NCBI RefSeq assembly: GCF_004565465.1
Contig: NZ_SRHY01000003.1
Location: forward strand, 185,006-249,005
Reading direction: 5' to 3'
DNA: 64,000 nucleotides
From: Lentibacillus salicampi
GTDB taxonomy: Bacteria; Bacillota; Bacilli; Bacillales; Amphibacillaceae
The notes under the pieces were generated by a model. That model saw only the letters and a program-made list of their open reading frames with translations, was not told the DNA's origin and searched no databases. The translations under genes were made by a program, and so were the position numbers. Positions 8,004 to 19,871 of this stretch are shown piece after piece. The stretch's first letter is position 1; each line of letters starts with the position of its first letter.

Positions 8004-9185
8004 ATGTATCTTAAAGGTCATCGCAGCCCAAAAACCAGGAAGCTACTACGTCATTTTTACAAAAAGAGTGGTATTTATATCATTTGTGTAGCTGTTTTAT
8101 TCATATTAGCCGGATTCCTGGCGACGGTCTCTCCGGCCTACCGGTTTTCCTCCAATACGCTTACCAACTGGACAAGTGATTTAAATAGTTCAACTTTTCT
8201 ATATCTGATGGGAATGGAAAATCGGGCTTTCCTGGGAGCCTATCCAAATAACCAGGAATGGCCGGAAATATCCAATTTTTTGTTTGAAATGACGACCAAT
8301 ATCAGGCCAAGTGATACCAGAAGTTTATTGGGACAAGAACTGCCGGGCTTTTTAACGTTTCAAAATGAAATCATTATAGCCGGTGAAGGGACTGATTACA
8401 CAAACTTGCCTGTTGAATCTGCCCCTCCGCTTGAAGCTGTTTTAAAAGATAGAGAAGCAATTGTTGATAAGCCCGAACCAGAGGGGGAACCAGAAAAAGA
8501 ACAGCAGGAAGAGGATAAACAGAATACGGGCAATCGCGATGTTGTCTATATTTATAATACCCATAGCCGTGAATCATTTTTGCCGCATTTGCCCGATACG
8601 AATGATCCGGATGAAGCCCAGCATAGTGACGTTAATATTACGAAAGTCAGTGACAGATTTGCAAAAGCGCTTGAGGCAGATGGTATCGGGGCACAGGTTG
8701 ACGATACGGACATCATGGATATTTTAAATGAAAAGGGTTGGGAATATTACCAATCCTACAAAGCCTCCAGAGAAGTGGTACAGGAAGCATTTGCCGGTAA
8801 TAACGATTTTCAATATTCATTTGATTTGCATCGTGATGCAAGTCCGAAAAATAAAACCACAAAGGAAATTGATGGGAAAAATTATGCCCGGATTATGTTC
8901 GTTGTTGGTGCCAAATATGAAGGATATGAAAAAAACCTTGAAATTGCCAATGAACTTCATAAGCTTGTTGAAGAGCGTTACCCGGGTCTTAGCAGGGGAG
9001 TCATTACCAAAAAAGGTGCAGGAAGCAATGGCGTTTATAATCAGGATTTATCGCCGAATGCCATGTTAATCGAATTTGGCGGCGTCGGTAATAACCTGGA
9101 TGAATTATATCGATCTGCGGATGCGGTTGCAGAAGTGTTTAGTGATTATTACTGGGATGCCGAGAAAGTAAATACGAGCCAATAG
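8004..9185 (+). CDS. spoIIP: Stage II sporulation protein P
   Basis: A 393-residue cell-wall hydrolase of the SpoIIDMP engulfment machine, which thins septal peptidoglycan so the mother cell can engulf the forespore. It has one N-terminal membrane segment at about 29-48 (GIYIICVAVLFILAGFLA). The amidase/endopeptidase domain begins near VVYIYNTHSRESFLPHL (about 180-197), where the His is a likely zinc ligand, and ends with MLIEFGGVGNN (about 354-364). An acidic EPEGEPEKEQQEED linker precedes it. The 112-base upstream gap may hold a sigma-E promoter, but I could not fix one. yqxA follows after 11 bases. Confidence 0.95.
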   Translation: MYLKGHRSPKTRKLLRHFYKKSGIYIICVAVLFILAGFLATVSPAYRFSSNTLTNWTSDLNSSTFLYLMGMENRAFLGAYPNNQEWPEISNFLFEMTTNIRPSDTRSLLGQELPGFLTFQNEIIIAGEGTDYTNLPVESAPPLEAVLKDREAIVDKPEPEGEPEKEQQEEDKQNTGNRDVVYIYNTHSRESFLPHLPDTNDPDEAQHSDVNITKVSDRFAKALEADGIGAQVDDTDIMDILNEKGWEYYQSYKASREVVQEAFAGNNDFQYSFDLHRDASPKNKTTKEIDGKNYARIMFVVGAKYEGYEKNLEIANELHKLVEERYPGLSRGVITKKGAGSNGVYNQDLSPNAMLIEFGGVGNNLDELYRSADAVAEVFSDYYWDAEKVNTSQ

Positions 9186-9196
9186 GAGGAGAAACA

Positions 9197-9508
9197 ATGC
9201 GCTCACTTATAATATTATTGTCGTTAACTGTGTTTTTTTTGACAGGTTTAATCGTCGGAATGGATCGCAGCAGCCAGGAGAATACTGGTGATCAGAGAGT
9301 CGATGAGATGGCTATGCAGGAAGAACAGGAAATTGTCAGAGAGATAAATTCAGGTGAAGAGAACCCGGCTGATAAAGAGGTTGTTATGAGCCCGGAAGCA
9401 CCTGAGCACTTCACGTATAAGGCGGCATCATTTTTGGAATCCAGTGTTAAACGATTTTACGAACTTATTGTTGGCGCCCTCTATCAGCTTACTCAAGCTT
9501 TTTTCTGA
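9197..9508 (+). CDS. yqxA: YqxA family protein (DUF3679)
   Basis: A 103-residue protein with an N-terminal hydrophobic segment (SLIILLSLTVFFLTGLIVGM), a polar acidic middle and an amphipathic C-terminal helix. It lies directly after spoIIP, as yqxA does in B. subtilis, with a GGAGGAG ribosome site. It probably belongs to the spoIIP transcript. The function is unknown. Identification relies on position, length and general architecture. Confidence 0.75.
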   Translation: MRSLIILLSLTVFFLTGLIVGMDRSSQENTGDQRVDEMAMQEEQEIVREINSGEENPADKEVVMSPEAPEHFTYKAASFLESSVKRFYELIVGALYQLTQAFF

Positions 9509-9551
9509 CTGCTGCAGCCAGCGATTGACACCGTCAATTCCGTCTTGATTC

Positions 9552-9580
9552 TTGAATGTATGCAGTGCAATTGCTATAAT
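9552..9580 (+). promoter_or_regulatory. Sigma-A promoter of lepA
   Basis: TTGAAT (9552-9557), a 17-base spacer and TATAAT (9575-9580), with an extended -10 (TGC just before TATAAT). The leader to lepA is about 75 bases and can form a small hairpin (GTCTC-CTGCC with GGCAG-GAGAC, 9600-9641). Confidence 0.7.
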
Positions 9581-9661
9581 CAATCCTAGTTATTGAATGT
9601 CTCGATTCTGCCTTTTAATTGAAAGACACGGCAGGAGACGACGTAGGAGTGGACTGCATTT

Positions 9662-11467
9662 ATGATCAAACAAGAGAATGTACGCAATTTTTCCATCATT
9701 GCTCATATCGATCACGGGAAATCAACGCTCGCAGACCGTATTCTTGAAAAAACAAAAGCTTTGACACAGCGTGAAATGAAAGAGCAATTCCTTGATGCGA
9801 TGGATTTGGAGCGTGAGCGCGGAATAACCATCAAACTGAATGCTGTACAGTTGAATTATGAAAGTAAGAATGAGGAAGAGTATTTATTTCATTTAATCGA
9901 TACACCAGGTCATGTCGACTTTACATATGAGGTATCCAGAAGTCTTGCGGCATGTGAGGGCGCCGTTTTAGTAGTGGATGCTGCCCAGGGCATCGAGGCG
10001 CAAACACTGGCTAACGTCTATCTCGCTCTGGATAATGATCTCGAAATCATTCCGGTTATCAATAAAATTGACCTGCCGAATGCCGATCCGGACAGGGTTG
10101 CTCAGGAGCTGGAAGATGTCATCGGAATCGATAAGGAGGAAGTTATCCTGGCTTCAGCAAAAGATGACATCGGTGTTGACGAGATCATGGAACGTGTTGT
10201 ATCGGATATACCAGCACCCTCCGGTGAACCTGATGAACCGTTGAAAGCACTTATTTTTGATTCATTATATGATCCCTATCGTGGGGTCATTACTTACATT
10301 TGTATTAAAGCGGGTTCTGTCAAAGTCGGGGATAAAATTACATTAATGGCGAATGGGAAAAAATTTGAGGTTAATGATATCGGGGTTTTCAGACCCAACC
10401 CCATTCCTAAAGATGAACTGACTGTTGGCGATGTTGGTTTTTTGACTGCCTCGATTAAAAATGTAGGGGACACAAGAGTCGGGGATACCATCACACTGAC
10501 CAATAACCCGGCAGAGACACCTTTACCAGGGTACAAACGGCTGAATCCGATGGTGTTTTGCGGGCTGTTTCCGGTTGATGCCAGTCAATATAACGATCTC
10601 CGTGAAGCACTTGAACGCCTGGAACTTAATGATTCTTCTCTGCAATATGAAGCCGAAAGTTCACAAGCATTGGGATTTGGTTTTCGGTGTGGATTTTTGG
10701 GATTATTGCACATGGAAATTATCCAGGAACGTATCGAGCGGGAATTTAATATTAATTTAATCACAACGGCACCATCCGTCATTTATGAAGTCGAGAAGAC
10801 AGACGGAGACGTCGTGGAAGTGGATAATCCTTCCACCATGCCAGATACACAGCTTGTCAACGAAGTTCGGGAACCTTTTGTTGAAGCAACCATTATGGTG
10901 CCGAATGATTATGTTGGACCAGTGATGGAAATCGCCCAGAAAAAACGCGGTCAGTTTACTGATATGAAATATCTTGATGAAGTCCGGGTTAATATCGTCT
11001 ATCATATTCCACTGTCTGAAATTGTTTATAGTTTCTTTGATCAGCTGAAGTCACAAACGAAAGGGTATGCCTCGTTTGACTATGATTTAATCGGCTACAG
11101 ACCGTCCAATCTCGTGAAAATGGACATCTTGCTGAACGGTGACACGATTGATGCACTGTCATTTATTGTCCACCGCGATTTTGCCTATGAGCGTGGGAAA
11201 CATATTGTCGATAAGCTTAAGGATCTTATTCCAAGACAGCAATTTGAAGTACCGGTTCAGGCGGCTATTGGGAATAAAATTATTGCCCGTTCGACAATCA
11301 AGGCTATGAAAAAGAATGTTTTATCCAAATGTTACGGTGGCGATATTTCCCGTAAACGGAAGCTGCTGGAGAAACAAAAAGAAGGCAAAAAACGCATGAA
11401 AATGGTCGGCTCTGTCGAGGTGCCCCAGGAAGCGTTTATGGCTGTACTCGAAATGAATGATGATTAA
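9662..11467 (+). CDS. lepA: Elongation factor 4 (LepA) GTPase
   Basis: A 601-residue translational GTPase close to EF-G. G1 is AHIDHGKST (about 14-22), G2 lies in ERGITIK, G3 is DTPGHVDF and G4 is NKID. Domains II, III and V follow, and the LepA-specific C-terminal domain ends in a basic tail ([18 protein letters not shown]). LepA affects 30S assembly and can back-translocate stalled ribosomes. Length and domain order are typical. The ribosome site TAGGAGTGG is about 12 bases from the ATG, a rather long gap. It is followed by hemW, as in B. subtilis. Confidence 0.97.
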   Translation: MIKQENVRNFSIIAHIDHGKSTLADRILEKTKALTQREMKEQFLDAMDLERERGITIKLNAVQLNYESKNEEEYLFHLIDTPGHVDFTYEVSRSLAACEGAVLVVDAAQGIEAQTLANVYLALDNDLEIIPVINKIDLPNADPDRVAQELEDVIGIDKEEVILASAKDDIGVDEIMERVVSDIPAPSGEPDEPLKALIFDSLYDPYRGVITYICIKAGSVKVGDKITLMANGKKFEVNDIGVFRPNPIPKDELTVGDVGFLTASIKNVGDTRVGDTITLTNNPAETPLPGYKRLNPMVFCGLFPVDASQYNDLREALERLELNDSSLQYEAESSQALGFGFRCGFLGLLHMEIIQERIEREFNINLITTAPSVIYEVEKTDGDVVEVDNPSTMPDTQLVNEVREPFVEATIMVPNDYVGPVMEIAQKKRGQFTDMKYLDEVRVNIVYHIPLSEIVYSFFDQLKSQTKGYASFDYDLIGYRPSNLVKMDILLNGDTIDALSFIVHRDFAYERGKHIVDKLKDLIPRQQFEVPVQAAIGNKIIARSTIKAMKKNVLSKCYGGDISRKRKLLEKQKEGKKRMKMVGSVEVPQEAFMAVLEMNDD

Positions 11468-11542
11468 CTAATTTAACGGAACAGGGAAAATCTTTGCTGT
11501 CCGGCAGGGGTTATCCCTTTTCTGCGTGTAGGAGAGAAACAT

Positions 11543-12703
11543 ATGAAAGCACAGTCTGTATATATCCATATCCCATTTTGTCAGCAAATCTGTCATTATT
11601 GCGATTTCACGAAGTTTTTTTATAATGAAAAATTGGCAACCGAATACATTGAAGCACTTGCAAATGAAATTAATACACAAATTGACGGTAAAAAGAATCG
11701 GGTCAACACAATCTTTATCGGTGGAGGGACTCCAACAGCATTGAATTTGGGGCAGTTGCGTTCGCTTATGCAATTGATTGACGCTAAATTTGATATAGCC
11801 GGTGCTTCCGAATTTAGTATTGAAGCAAATCCCGGTGACTTTGATGAAGAGAAAGCAAAATTACTCAAACATTTTGGTGTGAGCCGTGTCTCGCTGGGTG
11901 TGCAGGTGTTCGATGATGCCATGCTTGAAGAACTCGGCCGTTTGCATCAAATAAAGGATGTTTATAAGACAATTGAGTTGTTGCAACAAAATGGCTTGGA
12001 AAACATTAGCATTGATTTGATTTACGCATTGCCAAATCAGACAGTTGAGCATTTCAGGAGTACATTGGATGAAGCTCTTTCATTTAATCTGCCGCATTAT
12101 TCTGCGTATGCTTTGCAGATTGAGCCAAAAACGGTTTTTTACCAGCGTTACAATAAAGGCAAATTGCATCGTCCACCACAGGAAGATGAAGTTCGTATGT
12201 ATGACATCTTGAAGGAATCGATGAGAAACAATAGCCTGCAGCAGTATGAAATCAGCAATTTTGCAAAACCGGGTTATGAAAGCCAGCATAATCTTGTTTA
12301 TTGGAAGAATGAGCACTATTATGGCTTTGGTGCAGGAGCTCATGGTTACTTGCCAGGTAAACGAACGGGGAATTTGCGGCCATTGCCGGCATATGTCAAA
12401 CAGGCACTGGAAAACGGAAATCCCGTGTTAAACACAGAGGAAATTGGGATGAAAGAAATGATTGAAGAGGAAATGTTTCTTGGCTTACGGAAAATGGAAG
12501 GGGTCAGCAAACACCAGTTTCTTGAAAAATTTGGTTTTTCGTATGAACGGTTATATCAAGACGTGATTTCCTATTTATCAGATAAGGGCTGGCTTATGAC
12601 AGATGGTGACCAGTTGCGGCTGACAGATCAGGGTGTTCTTTTTGGAAATGATGTATTTGAGCAGTTTTTACTGGAAGATGGTGACCTGAGTGTTGTTCGT
12701 TGA
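11543..12703 (+). CDS. hemW: Heme chaperone HemW (radical SAM, formerly HemN-like)
   Basis: A 386-residue radical SAM protein. Cys13, Cys17 and Cys20 (CQQICHYC) form the 4Fe-4S/SAM triad and IGGGTPTAL (about 59-67) is the SAM-binding glycine motif. True HemN enzymes have an extra Cys in the motif (CxxxCxxCxC). Here the residue after CD is Phe, which fits HemW, a heme-binding chaperone, rather than coproporphyrinogen dehydrogenase. The ATG at 11543 follows AGGAGAG. Its stop codon lies inside the -35 box of the hrcA promoter. Confidence 0.92.
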   Translation: MKAQSVYIHIPFCQQICHYCDFTKFFYNEKLATEYIEALANEINTQIDGKKNRVNTIFIGGGTPTALNLGQLRSLMQLIDAKFDIAGASEFSIEANPGDFDEEKAKLLKHFGVSRVSLGVQVFDDAMLEELGRLHQIKDVYKTIELLQQNGLENISIDLIYALPNQTVEHFRSTLDEALSFNLPHYSAYALQIEPKTVFYQRYNKGKLHRPPQEDEVRMYDILKESMRNNSLQQYEISNFAKPGYESQHNLVYWKNEHYYGFGAGAHGYLPGKRTGNLRPLPAYVKQALENGNPVLNTEEIGMKEMIEEEMFLGLRKMEGVSKHQFLEKFGFSYERLYQDVISYLSDKGWLMTDGDQLRLTDQGVLFGNDVFEQFLLEDGDLSVVR

Positions 12704-12728
12704 CAAAAAAAATAGGATTTGATAATTT
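12700..12728 (+). promoter_or_regulatory. Sigma-A promoter of the hrcA heat-shock operon
   Basis: TTGACA (12700-12705) is followed by a 17-base A-rich spacer and TAATTT (12723-12728). The -35 box contains the hemW stop TGA. CIRCE lies just downstream, so bound HrcA would block initiation. Confidence 0.75.
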
Positions 12729-12738
12729 ATATTTAGCA

Positions 12739-12765
12739 TTAGCACTCGGCAGGGCAGAGTGCTAA
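12739..12765 (+). promoter_or_regulatory. CIRCE operator
   Basis: A perfect TTAGCACTC-N9-GAGTGCTAA inverted repeat (12739-12747 and 12757-12765) sits between the promoter and the hrcA start codon. It matches the published consensus at every arm position. It is the operator of HrcA, encoded just downstream, so the operon is autoregulated. Confidence 0.97.
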
Positions 12766-12779
12766 CAGAGGTGATCATC

Positions 12780-13811
12780 ATGTTAACCGAACGACAATTG
12801 CTGATTCTGCAAGTCATCATTGATGATTTCATCGAAACGGCACAACCGGTGGGTTCCCGTTCGATTGCTAAGAAAAATAACGTCAGGTATAGTTCGGCTA
12901 CCATACGAAATGAAATGGCTGACCTGGAAGATATGGGTTACCTTGAGAAAACACACTCTTCCTCTGGCCGAATACCTTCAGAGAGAGGGTACCGGTATTA
13001 TGTCGATCATTTAGTTTCACCCAGGGAAACAGCAGGTAATATCCATATTATCCGTAACATCATGCAGGATGGTCTGTTTGAGTTTGAACAAATCGTCCAA
13101 AGCTCCGCCGAAATACTATCCCGGATCACAAACTATACATCCATTATACTGGGTCCGGAAGTTTTCGAGACGAAGTTAAAGCAGCTGCAAATTGTGTCCT
13201 TGTCTGAGAATACGGCCGTGGCTATACTGGTTACCAACACTGGCCACGTGGAACATCGGTCGTTTTCCGTTCCCGAAGCGATTCGTGCATCAGACCTTGA
13301 GAAAATGGTTAACATCTTAAATGACCGGTTACGAGGTGTACCGATATTTAAGTTACATGAAATGCTCAATACGGAGATTATCAATCTGATGACGAAATAT
13401 GTGACAGATTTTGATACGACCTATGATTATCTGAAAGCTGTGTTTTTCAGTGAAAACCCTGTTAAGTTATATTTCGGGGGCAAATCAAATCTGTTAATGC
13501 AGCCCGAGTTCAATGACATTGATAAAGTCCGGTCGTTTTATTCCATGATTGAAAAAGAAGATGAAATCGCCAATTTACTGAAAGGCGCAGCTGACGGTAT
13601 TAAAGTTTCAATTGGCCATGAGAATGAAGTTGATGCTATCAAAGAATGCAGTCTGATCACAGCCACTTATGAAATGAATGAAGAGCAGATGGGTACGATT
13701 GCATTACTTGGACCGACCAGGATGGAATATAAAAAGGTGATTGCGCTGCTTGACACCCTGTCGACTGAAATGTCAGATGTTTTATATATGTGGTATAAAA
13801 ATAATGAATAA
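12780..13811 (+). CDS. hrcA: Heat-inducible transcription repressor HrcA
   Basis: A 343-residue repressor. The N-terminal winged helix is visible as LTERQLLILQVIIDDFI (2-18), PVGSRSIAK and SSATIRNEMADLEDMGYLEK. A central regulatory domain follows. HrcA binds CIRCE and its folding depends on GroEL, so stress releases it. The ATG at 12780 lies just after GAGGTGAT; an in-frame GTG at 12759 falls inside CIRCE and lacks a ribosome site. It begins the hrcA-grpE-dnaK-dnaJ cluster, but a 478-base gap separates it from grpE. Confidence 0.96.
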   Translation: MLTERQLLILQVIIDDFIETAQPVGSRSIAKKNNVRYSSATIRNEMADLEDMGYLEKTHSSSGRIPSERGYRYYVDHLVSPRETAGNIHIIRNIMQDGLFEFEQIVQSSAEILSRITNYTSIILGPEVFETKLKQLQIVSLSENTAVAILVTNTGHVEHRSFSVPEAIRASDLEKMVNILNDRLRGVPIFKLHEMLNTEIINLMTKYVTDFDTTYDYLKAVFFSENPVKLYFGGKSNLLMQPEFNDIDKVRSFYSMIEKEDEIANLLKGAADGIKVSIGHENEVDAIKECSLITATYEMNEEQMGTIALLGPTRMEYKKVIALLDTLSTEMSDVLYMWYKNNE

Positions 13812-13979
13812 GGCAAGTCTCTTCAGGGTATATCGGAATGGTGGAGCTGATCCTATTAATCGTTTTGCTGACCGATAGGAGAGTTTAAATTCTTCTATCT
13901 GAACAAGTGTAACAAAGACTTGGGAAAGCCATGGTTTTGGATATTTATTTGTTTACTTTGGCGTGTAACTTCCGGTGAA

Positions 13980-14236
13980 CGCTCAATTCTGCTTGGGCTT
14001 GGAGGATGCAGGTCACAGGGCGATGCCACAACTCGTGGTGTTCTTAGCCTTTGGCCGGCTTGTTCAATGAGAGGGAAATACCCCCGTTGAATGAAGTTTC
14101 ACTTTATCCCGCATGTAACGAACAGTAATTCGCCAAAGAACGGCGGCTGACTGTCCGTAAACGCCCGATTCGGATCAACTAACATTCAAAATGGGAAAAA
14201 AACACCCCATTGAATGAAGTTTCGCTTTATCTCAGG
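13980..14236 (+). repeat. Composite dispersed repeat (B-A-A) between hrcA and grpE
   Basis: The 13812-14289 gap holds no gene. From 13994 to 14066 there is a family-B copy (GATGCAGGTCACAGG and CTTAGCCTTTGG). A box at 14070-14115 (GAATGAAGTTTCACTTTATC) recurs with few changes at 14190-14235. Between them, about 14116-14170, lies a family-A hairpin unit (AACAGTAATTCGCC / GGCGGCTGACTGTCC). Related units occur near 22.9, 45.1, 51.4 and 58.5 kb. Confidence 0.75.
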
Positions 14237-14289
14237 CATTAATCATGTTATATTCTATCGTGGCAATTTCATATGAGGAGGTGGCAGGA

Positions 14290-16757
<2,468 letters not shown>

Positions 16758-16843
16758 CGATCAATATCAAATAGGCAAAGGAAGTTTGACTAAGAGTGCC
16801 ACGTCATATGGCAATGTCGAACTGAACTACATCCTGTAGGCCG

Positions 16844-16882
16844 AAGTCAAAGTCAGGACTCTCTTGACTTTGACTTTTTTCA
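16844..16882 (+). terminator. Intrinsic terminator between dnaK and dnaJ
   Basis: A 12-bp perfect stem (AAGTCAAAGTCA 16844-16855, TGACTTTGACTT 16865-16876) with a 9-base loop and a T run. It would reduce read-through from dnaK into dnaJ. Confidence 0.85.
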
Positions 16883-16895
16883 CTCACTCAGGAAT

Positions 16896-16925
16896 TTGCC
16901 ATAAGAATGGAAATGATGATATGAT
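16896..16925 (+). promoter_or_regulatory. Probable promoter of dnaJ
   Basis: TTGCCA (16896-16901), an 18-base spacer and TATGAT (16920-16925) lie just after the dnaK terminator, giving dnaJ its own start. There is no CIRCE here. Confidence 0.55.
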
Positions 16926-16962
16926 AAACTGTATGCAATAGTGTCGGGAGAGTGATTCACAA

Positions 16963-18081
16963 GTGAGTAAGCGTGACTATTACGAAGTGCTCGGCGTCGA
17001 TAAGGACGCTTCTAAAGATGAGATAAAGAAAGCTTATCGTAAACTGGCAAGAAAGTATCATCCGGATGTCAGTGATGAGGAAAATGCAGCTGATAAATTT
17101 AAGGAAGCAAAAGAAGCTTATGAAGTCTTGAGTAACGATCAAAAGAAAGCTCAATATGATCAGTTTGGTCATGCAGGTGCACAAGGTCAAGGCGGTTTCG
17201 GAGGTGCACAGGACTTTGGTGACTTCGGTGGTTTTGGCGATATATTTGATATGTTCTTTGGCGGCGGCCGCCGGCGTGATCCCAATGCTCCGCAACAAGG
17301 CGCTGATTTACAATACACCATGACCCTGGGATTTGAAGAAGCGATTTTTGGAAAAGAAGCGGATATCAACATACCAAAAGAAGAGGAATGTGATACATGT
17401 AACGGATCAGGTGCAAAACCTGGCACTAAAGCCGAAACATGTTCACACTGTCAAGGGTCAGGTCAATTAAATACGGAACAAAATACGCCGTTCGGCCGTG
17501 TGGTGAACCGGCGTGTATGCCATCACTGCAATGGTACCGGTAAGATCATTCCGGAAAAGTGCAGTACGTGTGGCGGTTCAGGCAAAGTTAAAAAGCATAA
17601 AAATATTCACATTTCCATCCCTAAAGGTATTGACGAAGGGCAACAAATCAGAGTTGCGGGTAAAGGTGAACCTGGTGTGAACGGAGGCCCTCCAGGCGAT
17701 TTATTTGTTGTTATTCAAGTACGTTCCCATGAGTTTTTTGAACGGGAAGGGGATCATATTTACTGTGAATTACCGATCACATTTGCTCAGGCCGCTCTTG
17801 GTGATGAAGTTGAGGTACCAACAGTGCACGGGAAAGTAATGCTGACAATACCTGCGAGTACTCAAACCGGAAAAGTTTTCCGCTTAAAAGGAAAGGGCGC
17901 CCCAAATGTTCGCGGTTATGGTCATGGGGATCAACATGTCCAAGTGAGGGTTGTGACACCAAGCAAGCTTACCGAACATCAGAAAGAATTACTACGGGAA
18001 TTCAATGAGATTGGTGGAAATGAAACAACGGATGAACAAGATTCATTGTTCCAACGGTTTAAAAATGCTTTTAAAAGTTAA
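16963..18081 (+). CDS. dnaJ: Chaperone protein DnaJ (Hsp40, type I)
   Basis: A 372-residue Hsp40 that stimulates the DnaK ATPase and delivers clients. The J domain (about 5-70) includes the catalytic HPD in KYHPDVSD. A Gly/Phe region follows (about 75-110). Four CxxCxGxG zinc repeats are complete: [24 protein letters not shown] and CSTCGGSG. The C-terminal substrate domains end the protein. The start is GTG at 16963 with GGGAGAG upstream. prmA follows, as in B. subtilis. Confidence 0.97.
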   Translation: MSKRDYYEVLGVDKDASKDEIKKAYRKLARKYHPDVSDEENAADKFKEAKEAYEVLSNDQKKAQYDQFGHAGAQGQGGFGGAQDFGDFGGFGDIFDMFFGGGRRRDPNAPQQGADLQYTMTLGFEEAIFGKEADINIPKEEECDTCNGSGAKPGTKAETCSHCQGSGQLNTEQNTPFGRVVNRRVCHHCNGTGKIIPEKCSTCGGSGKVKKHKNIHISIPKGIDEGQQIRVAGKGEPGVNGGPPGDLFVVIQVRSHEFFEREGDHIYCELPITFAQAALGDEVEVPTVHGKVMLTIPASTQTGKVFRLKGKGAPNVRGYGHGDQHVQVRVVTPSKLTEHQKELLREFNEIGGNETTDEQDSLFQRFKNAFKS

Positions 18082-18084
18082 ATA

Positions 18085-18106
18085 TGGTGCTGTGCTCCGA
18101 GCACCA
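18085..18106 (+). other. Small hairpin after dnaJ, possible weak terminator
   Basis: TGGTGCT (18085-18091) pairs with AGCACCA (18100-18106). The following bases are only moderately T-rich, so termination is doubtful. Confidence 0.35.
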
Positions 18107-18154
18107 TTTACATAGGTCATTTCTATAATATTTTCAGAAGACGGGTGGATGATT

Positions 18155-19111
18155 GTGAATTGGTCTGAAATACGTATTCATACAACAAATGAAGCTGTCG
18201 AACCTATTTCCAATATTATGCATGAATCAGGCGCCAGTGGTGTCGTAATTGAGGACCCGGTTGATTTGATCAAAGAACGGGATTCCTTCTTTGGAGAAGT
18301 TTATGAATTAAATCCGGATGAATACCCCAAAGAGGGCGTGTATCTTAAGGCCTATTTGCCTGTTAACAGCTCTCTGGATGAAACAGTGGATGAAATCAGG
18401 CAGGCAGTCAATCGTCTGCGGTTGTATGATATTGACTTGGGCAGGAATGAGATAACCTTAAACGAAATAGACGAAGAAGACTGGTCAACAGCTTGGAAAA
18501 AGTACTATAAACCTGTTAAAGTTTCAGAAAAGATTACAATTATTCCAACCTGGGAAGAATATGAGCGAGCAGCAACTGATGAAGTGGTAATTGAACTAGA
18601 CCCCGGGATGGCATTTGGAACGGGCACACATCCAACTACAATGCTGAGTATCCAGGCTATCGAGCAATACATAACCAAAAATGATTTTGCCATCGATGTA
18701 GGGTCCGGTTCCGGTGTGCTGAGTATTGCTTGCGTTTTACTTGGGGCTAAAGAAGTTCATGCTTTTGATCTGGATGACGTTGCCGTTAAAAGCACACAAA
18801 TGAATACCAGGTTAAACCAAATAGCAGACAACGTGATTCCGAAACAGAACAATTTGCTTGATCGTGTGGATATGCAGGCAGATATCATTGTATCGAATAT
18901 TTTGGCTGAAATTATTGTCACTTTCATTGCCGATGCATGGAAAAATCTGAAACCGGATGGTATTTTCATTACGTCCGGTATTATTCAGGCTAAAAAACAA
19001 ATGGTAAACGATGAGCTGGAACAAGCGGGTTTTCGGATCGTCGCCATCAATGAATTGGAAGACTGGGTATCGATTGTTGCCCAGAAGACTCAGGAGAAAA
19101 GTGGTGCATGA
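18155..19111 (+). CDS. prmA: Ribosomal protein L11 methyltransferase
   Basis: A 318-residue SAM-dependent enzyme that methylates ribosomal protein L11. The N-terminal substrate domain starts MNWSEIRIHTTNEAVEPISNI. The catalytic domain has DPGMAFGTGTHPTT, motif I AIDVGSGSGVLSIA and motif IV SNILAEII. The GTG at 18155 is chosen because GGGTGG ends six bases before it; the in-frame ATG at 18149 is too close. The 3' end overlaps rsmE, and prmA-rsmE-mtaB form a compact overlapping unit. Confidence 0.94.
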   Translation: MNWSEIRIHTTNEAVEPISNIMHESGASGVVIEDPVDLIKERDSFFGEVYELNPDEYPKEGVYLKAYLPVNSSLDETVDEIRQAVNRLRLYDIDLGRNEITLNEIDEEDWSTAWKKYYKPVKVSEKITIIPTWEEYERAATDEVVIELDPGMAFGTGTHPTTMLSIQAIEQYITKNDFAIDVGSGSGVLSIACVLLGAKEVHAFDLDDVAVKSTQMNTRLNQIADNVIPKQNNLLDRVDMQADIIVSNILAEIIVTFIADAWKNLKPDGIFITSGIIQAKKQMVNDELEQAGFRIVAINELEDWVSIVAQKTQEKSGA

Positions 19112-19871
19112 TTTGCAGCGTTACTTTGTACCAGCGGAAAACTGGATAGATAGCCAGGTTATCATTACAGGGGATGATGTGCACCATATCAGCCGTGTTA
19201 TAAGATCTCGTCCAGGAAATAAAATAATTTGTAATCATCCGAATGGAGACGCTGCGATCTGTCGGATTACGGACATCGGAAAGGATCAAATTCATACAGT
19301 TATCAGCGAGTGGCTTGAGGAATCATCCGAACTGCCGCTTGATGTAACCATCGCACAGGGGCTGCCTAAGAGTGACAAGCTGGAATGGGTGCTTCAAAAA
19401 GGAACCGAGCTTGGCGCCGCTGCGTTTATCCCGGTCCAGGCAGACCGATCAGTGGTGGTCTGGGATCACCAAAAGTCGGAAAAGAAGATGAACCGTTATA
19501 GGAAAATTATTAAAGAGGCAAGTGAGCAGAGTCACCGCAATAAGATTCCATCCATTAAACCGGTAACACCGCTGACTGAATTAGTGAAACAAAGTACTGA
19601 CTATAACGTAAAATTATTCGCGTATGAGGAAGAGGCAAAAACTGAAGTGTTTCAGTCATTCGGCATGGCTGTCAGCAAAATGGGCCCGGGTGACCGGGTG
19701 TTCATTGTGATTGGACCAGAAGGCGGCTTTTCCAAGCAGGAAGCTGCAGTGCTCAAACAGCATGACTTTACCCCAGTCCGGTTAGGGCCGCGTATTTTGC
19801 GTACCGAAACAGCAGCCCTTTATGCATTGGCAAGTATTTCGTATCATTTTGAAGAATTGAGGTGTACATAA
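19104..19871 (+). CDS. rsmE: 16S rRNA (uracil1498-N3)-methyltransferase
   Basis: A 255-residue SPOUT-fold methyltransferase of the RsmE/YqeU family, acting on U1498 of 16S rRNA. Family landmarks are LQRYFVP at the N-terminus, GDDVHHISRVIR, the GLPKSDKLEWVLQKGTELGA segment, IGPEGGFS and the knot LGPRILRTETAALYAL. The start is uncertain: GTG at 19104 is seven bases after AGGAG and overlaps prmA; TTG at 19113 would give the more usual MQRYF start. mtaB begins at the stop codon with a TAATG overlap. Confidence 0.93.
   Translation: MHDLQRYFVPAENWIDSQVIITGDDVHHISRVIRSRPGNKIICNHPNGDAAICRITDIGKDQIHTVISEWLEESSELPLDVTIAQGLPKSDKLEWVLQKGTELGAAAFIPVQADRSVVVWDHQKSEKKMNRYRKIIKEASEQSHRNKIPSIKPVTPLTELVKQSTDYNVKLFAYEEEAKTEVFQSFGMAVSKMGPGDRVFIVIGPEGGFSKQEAAVLKQHDFTPVRLGPRILRTETAALYALASISYHFEELRCT

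Noticed and set aside
13812..14289. Repeat region considered as a degraded insertion sequence
   Set aside because: No transposase-like reading frame and no clear terminal inverted repeats with target duplications.
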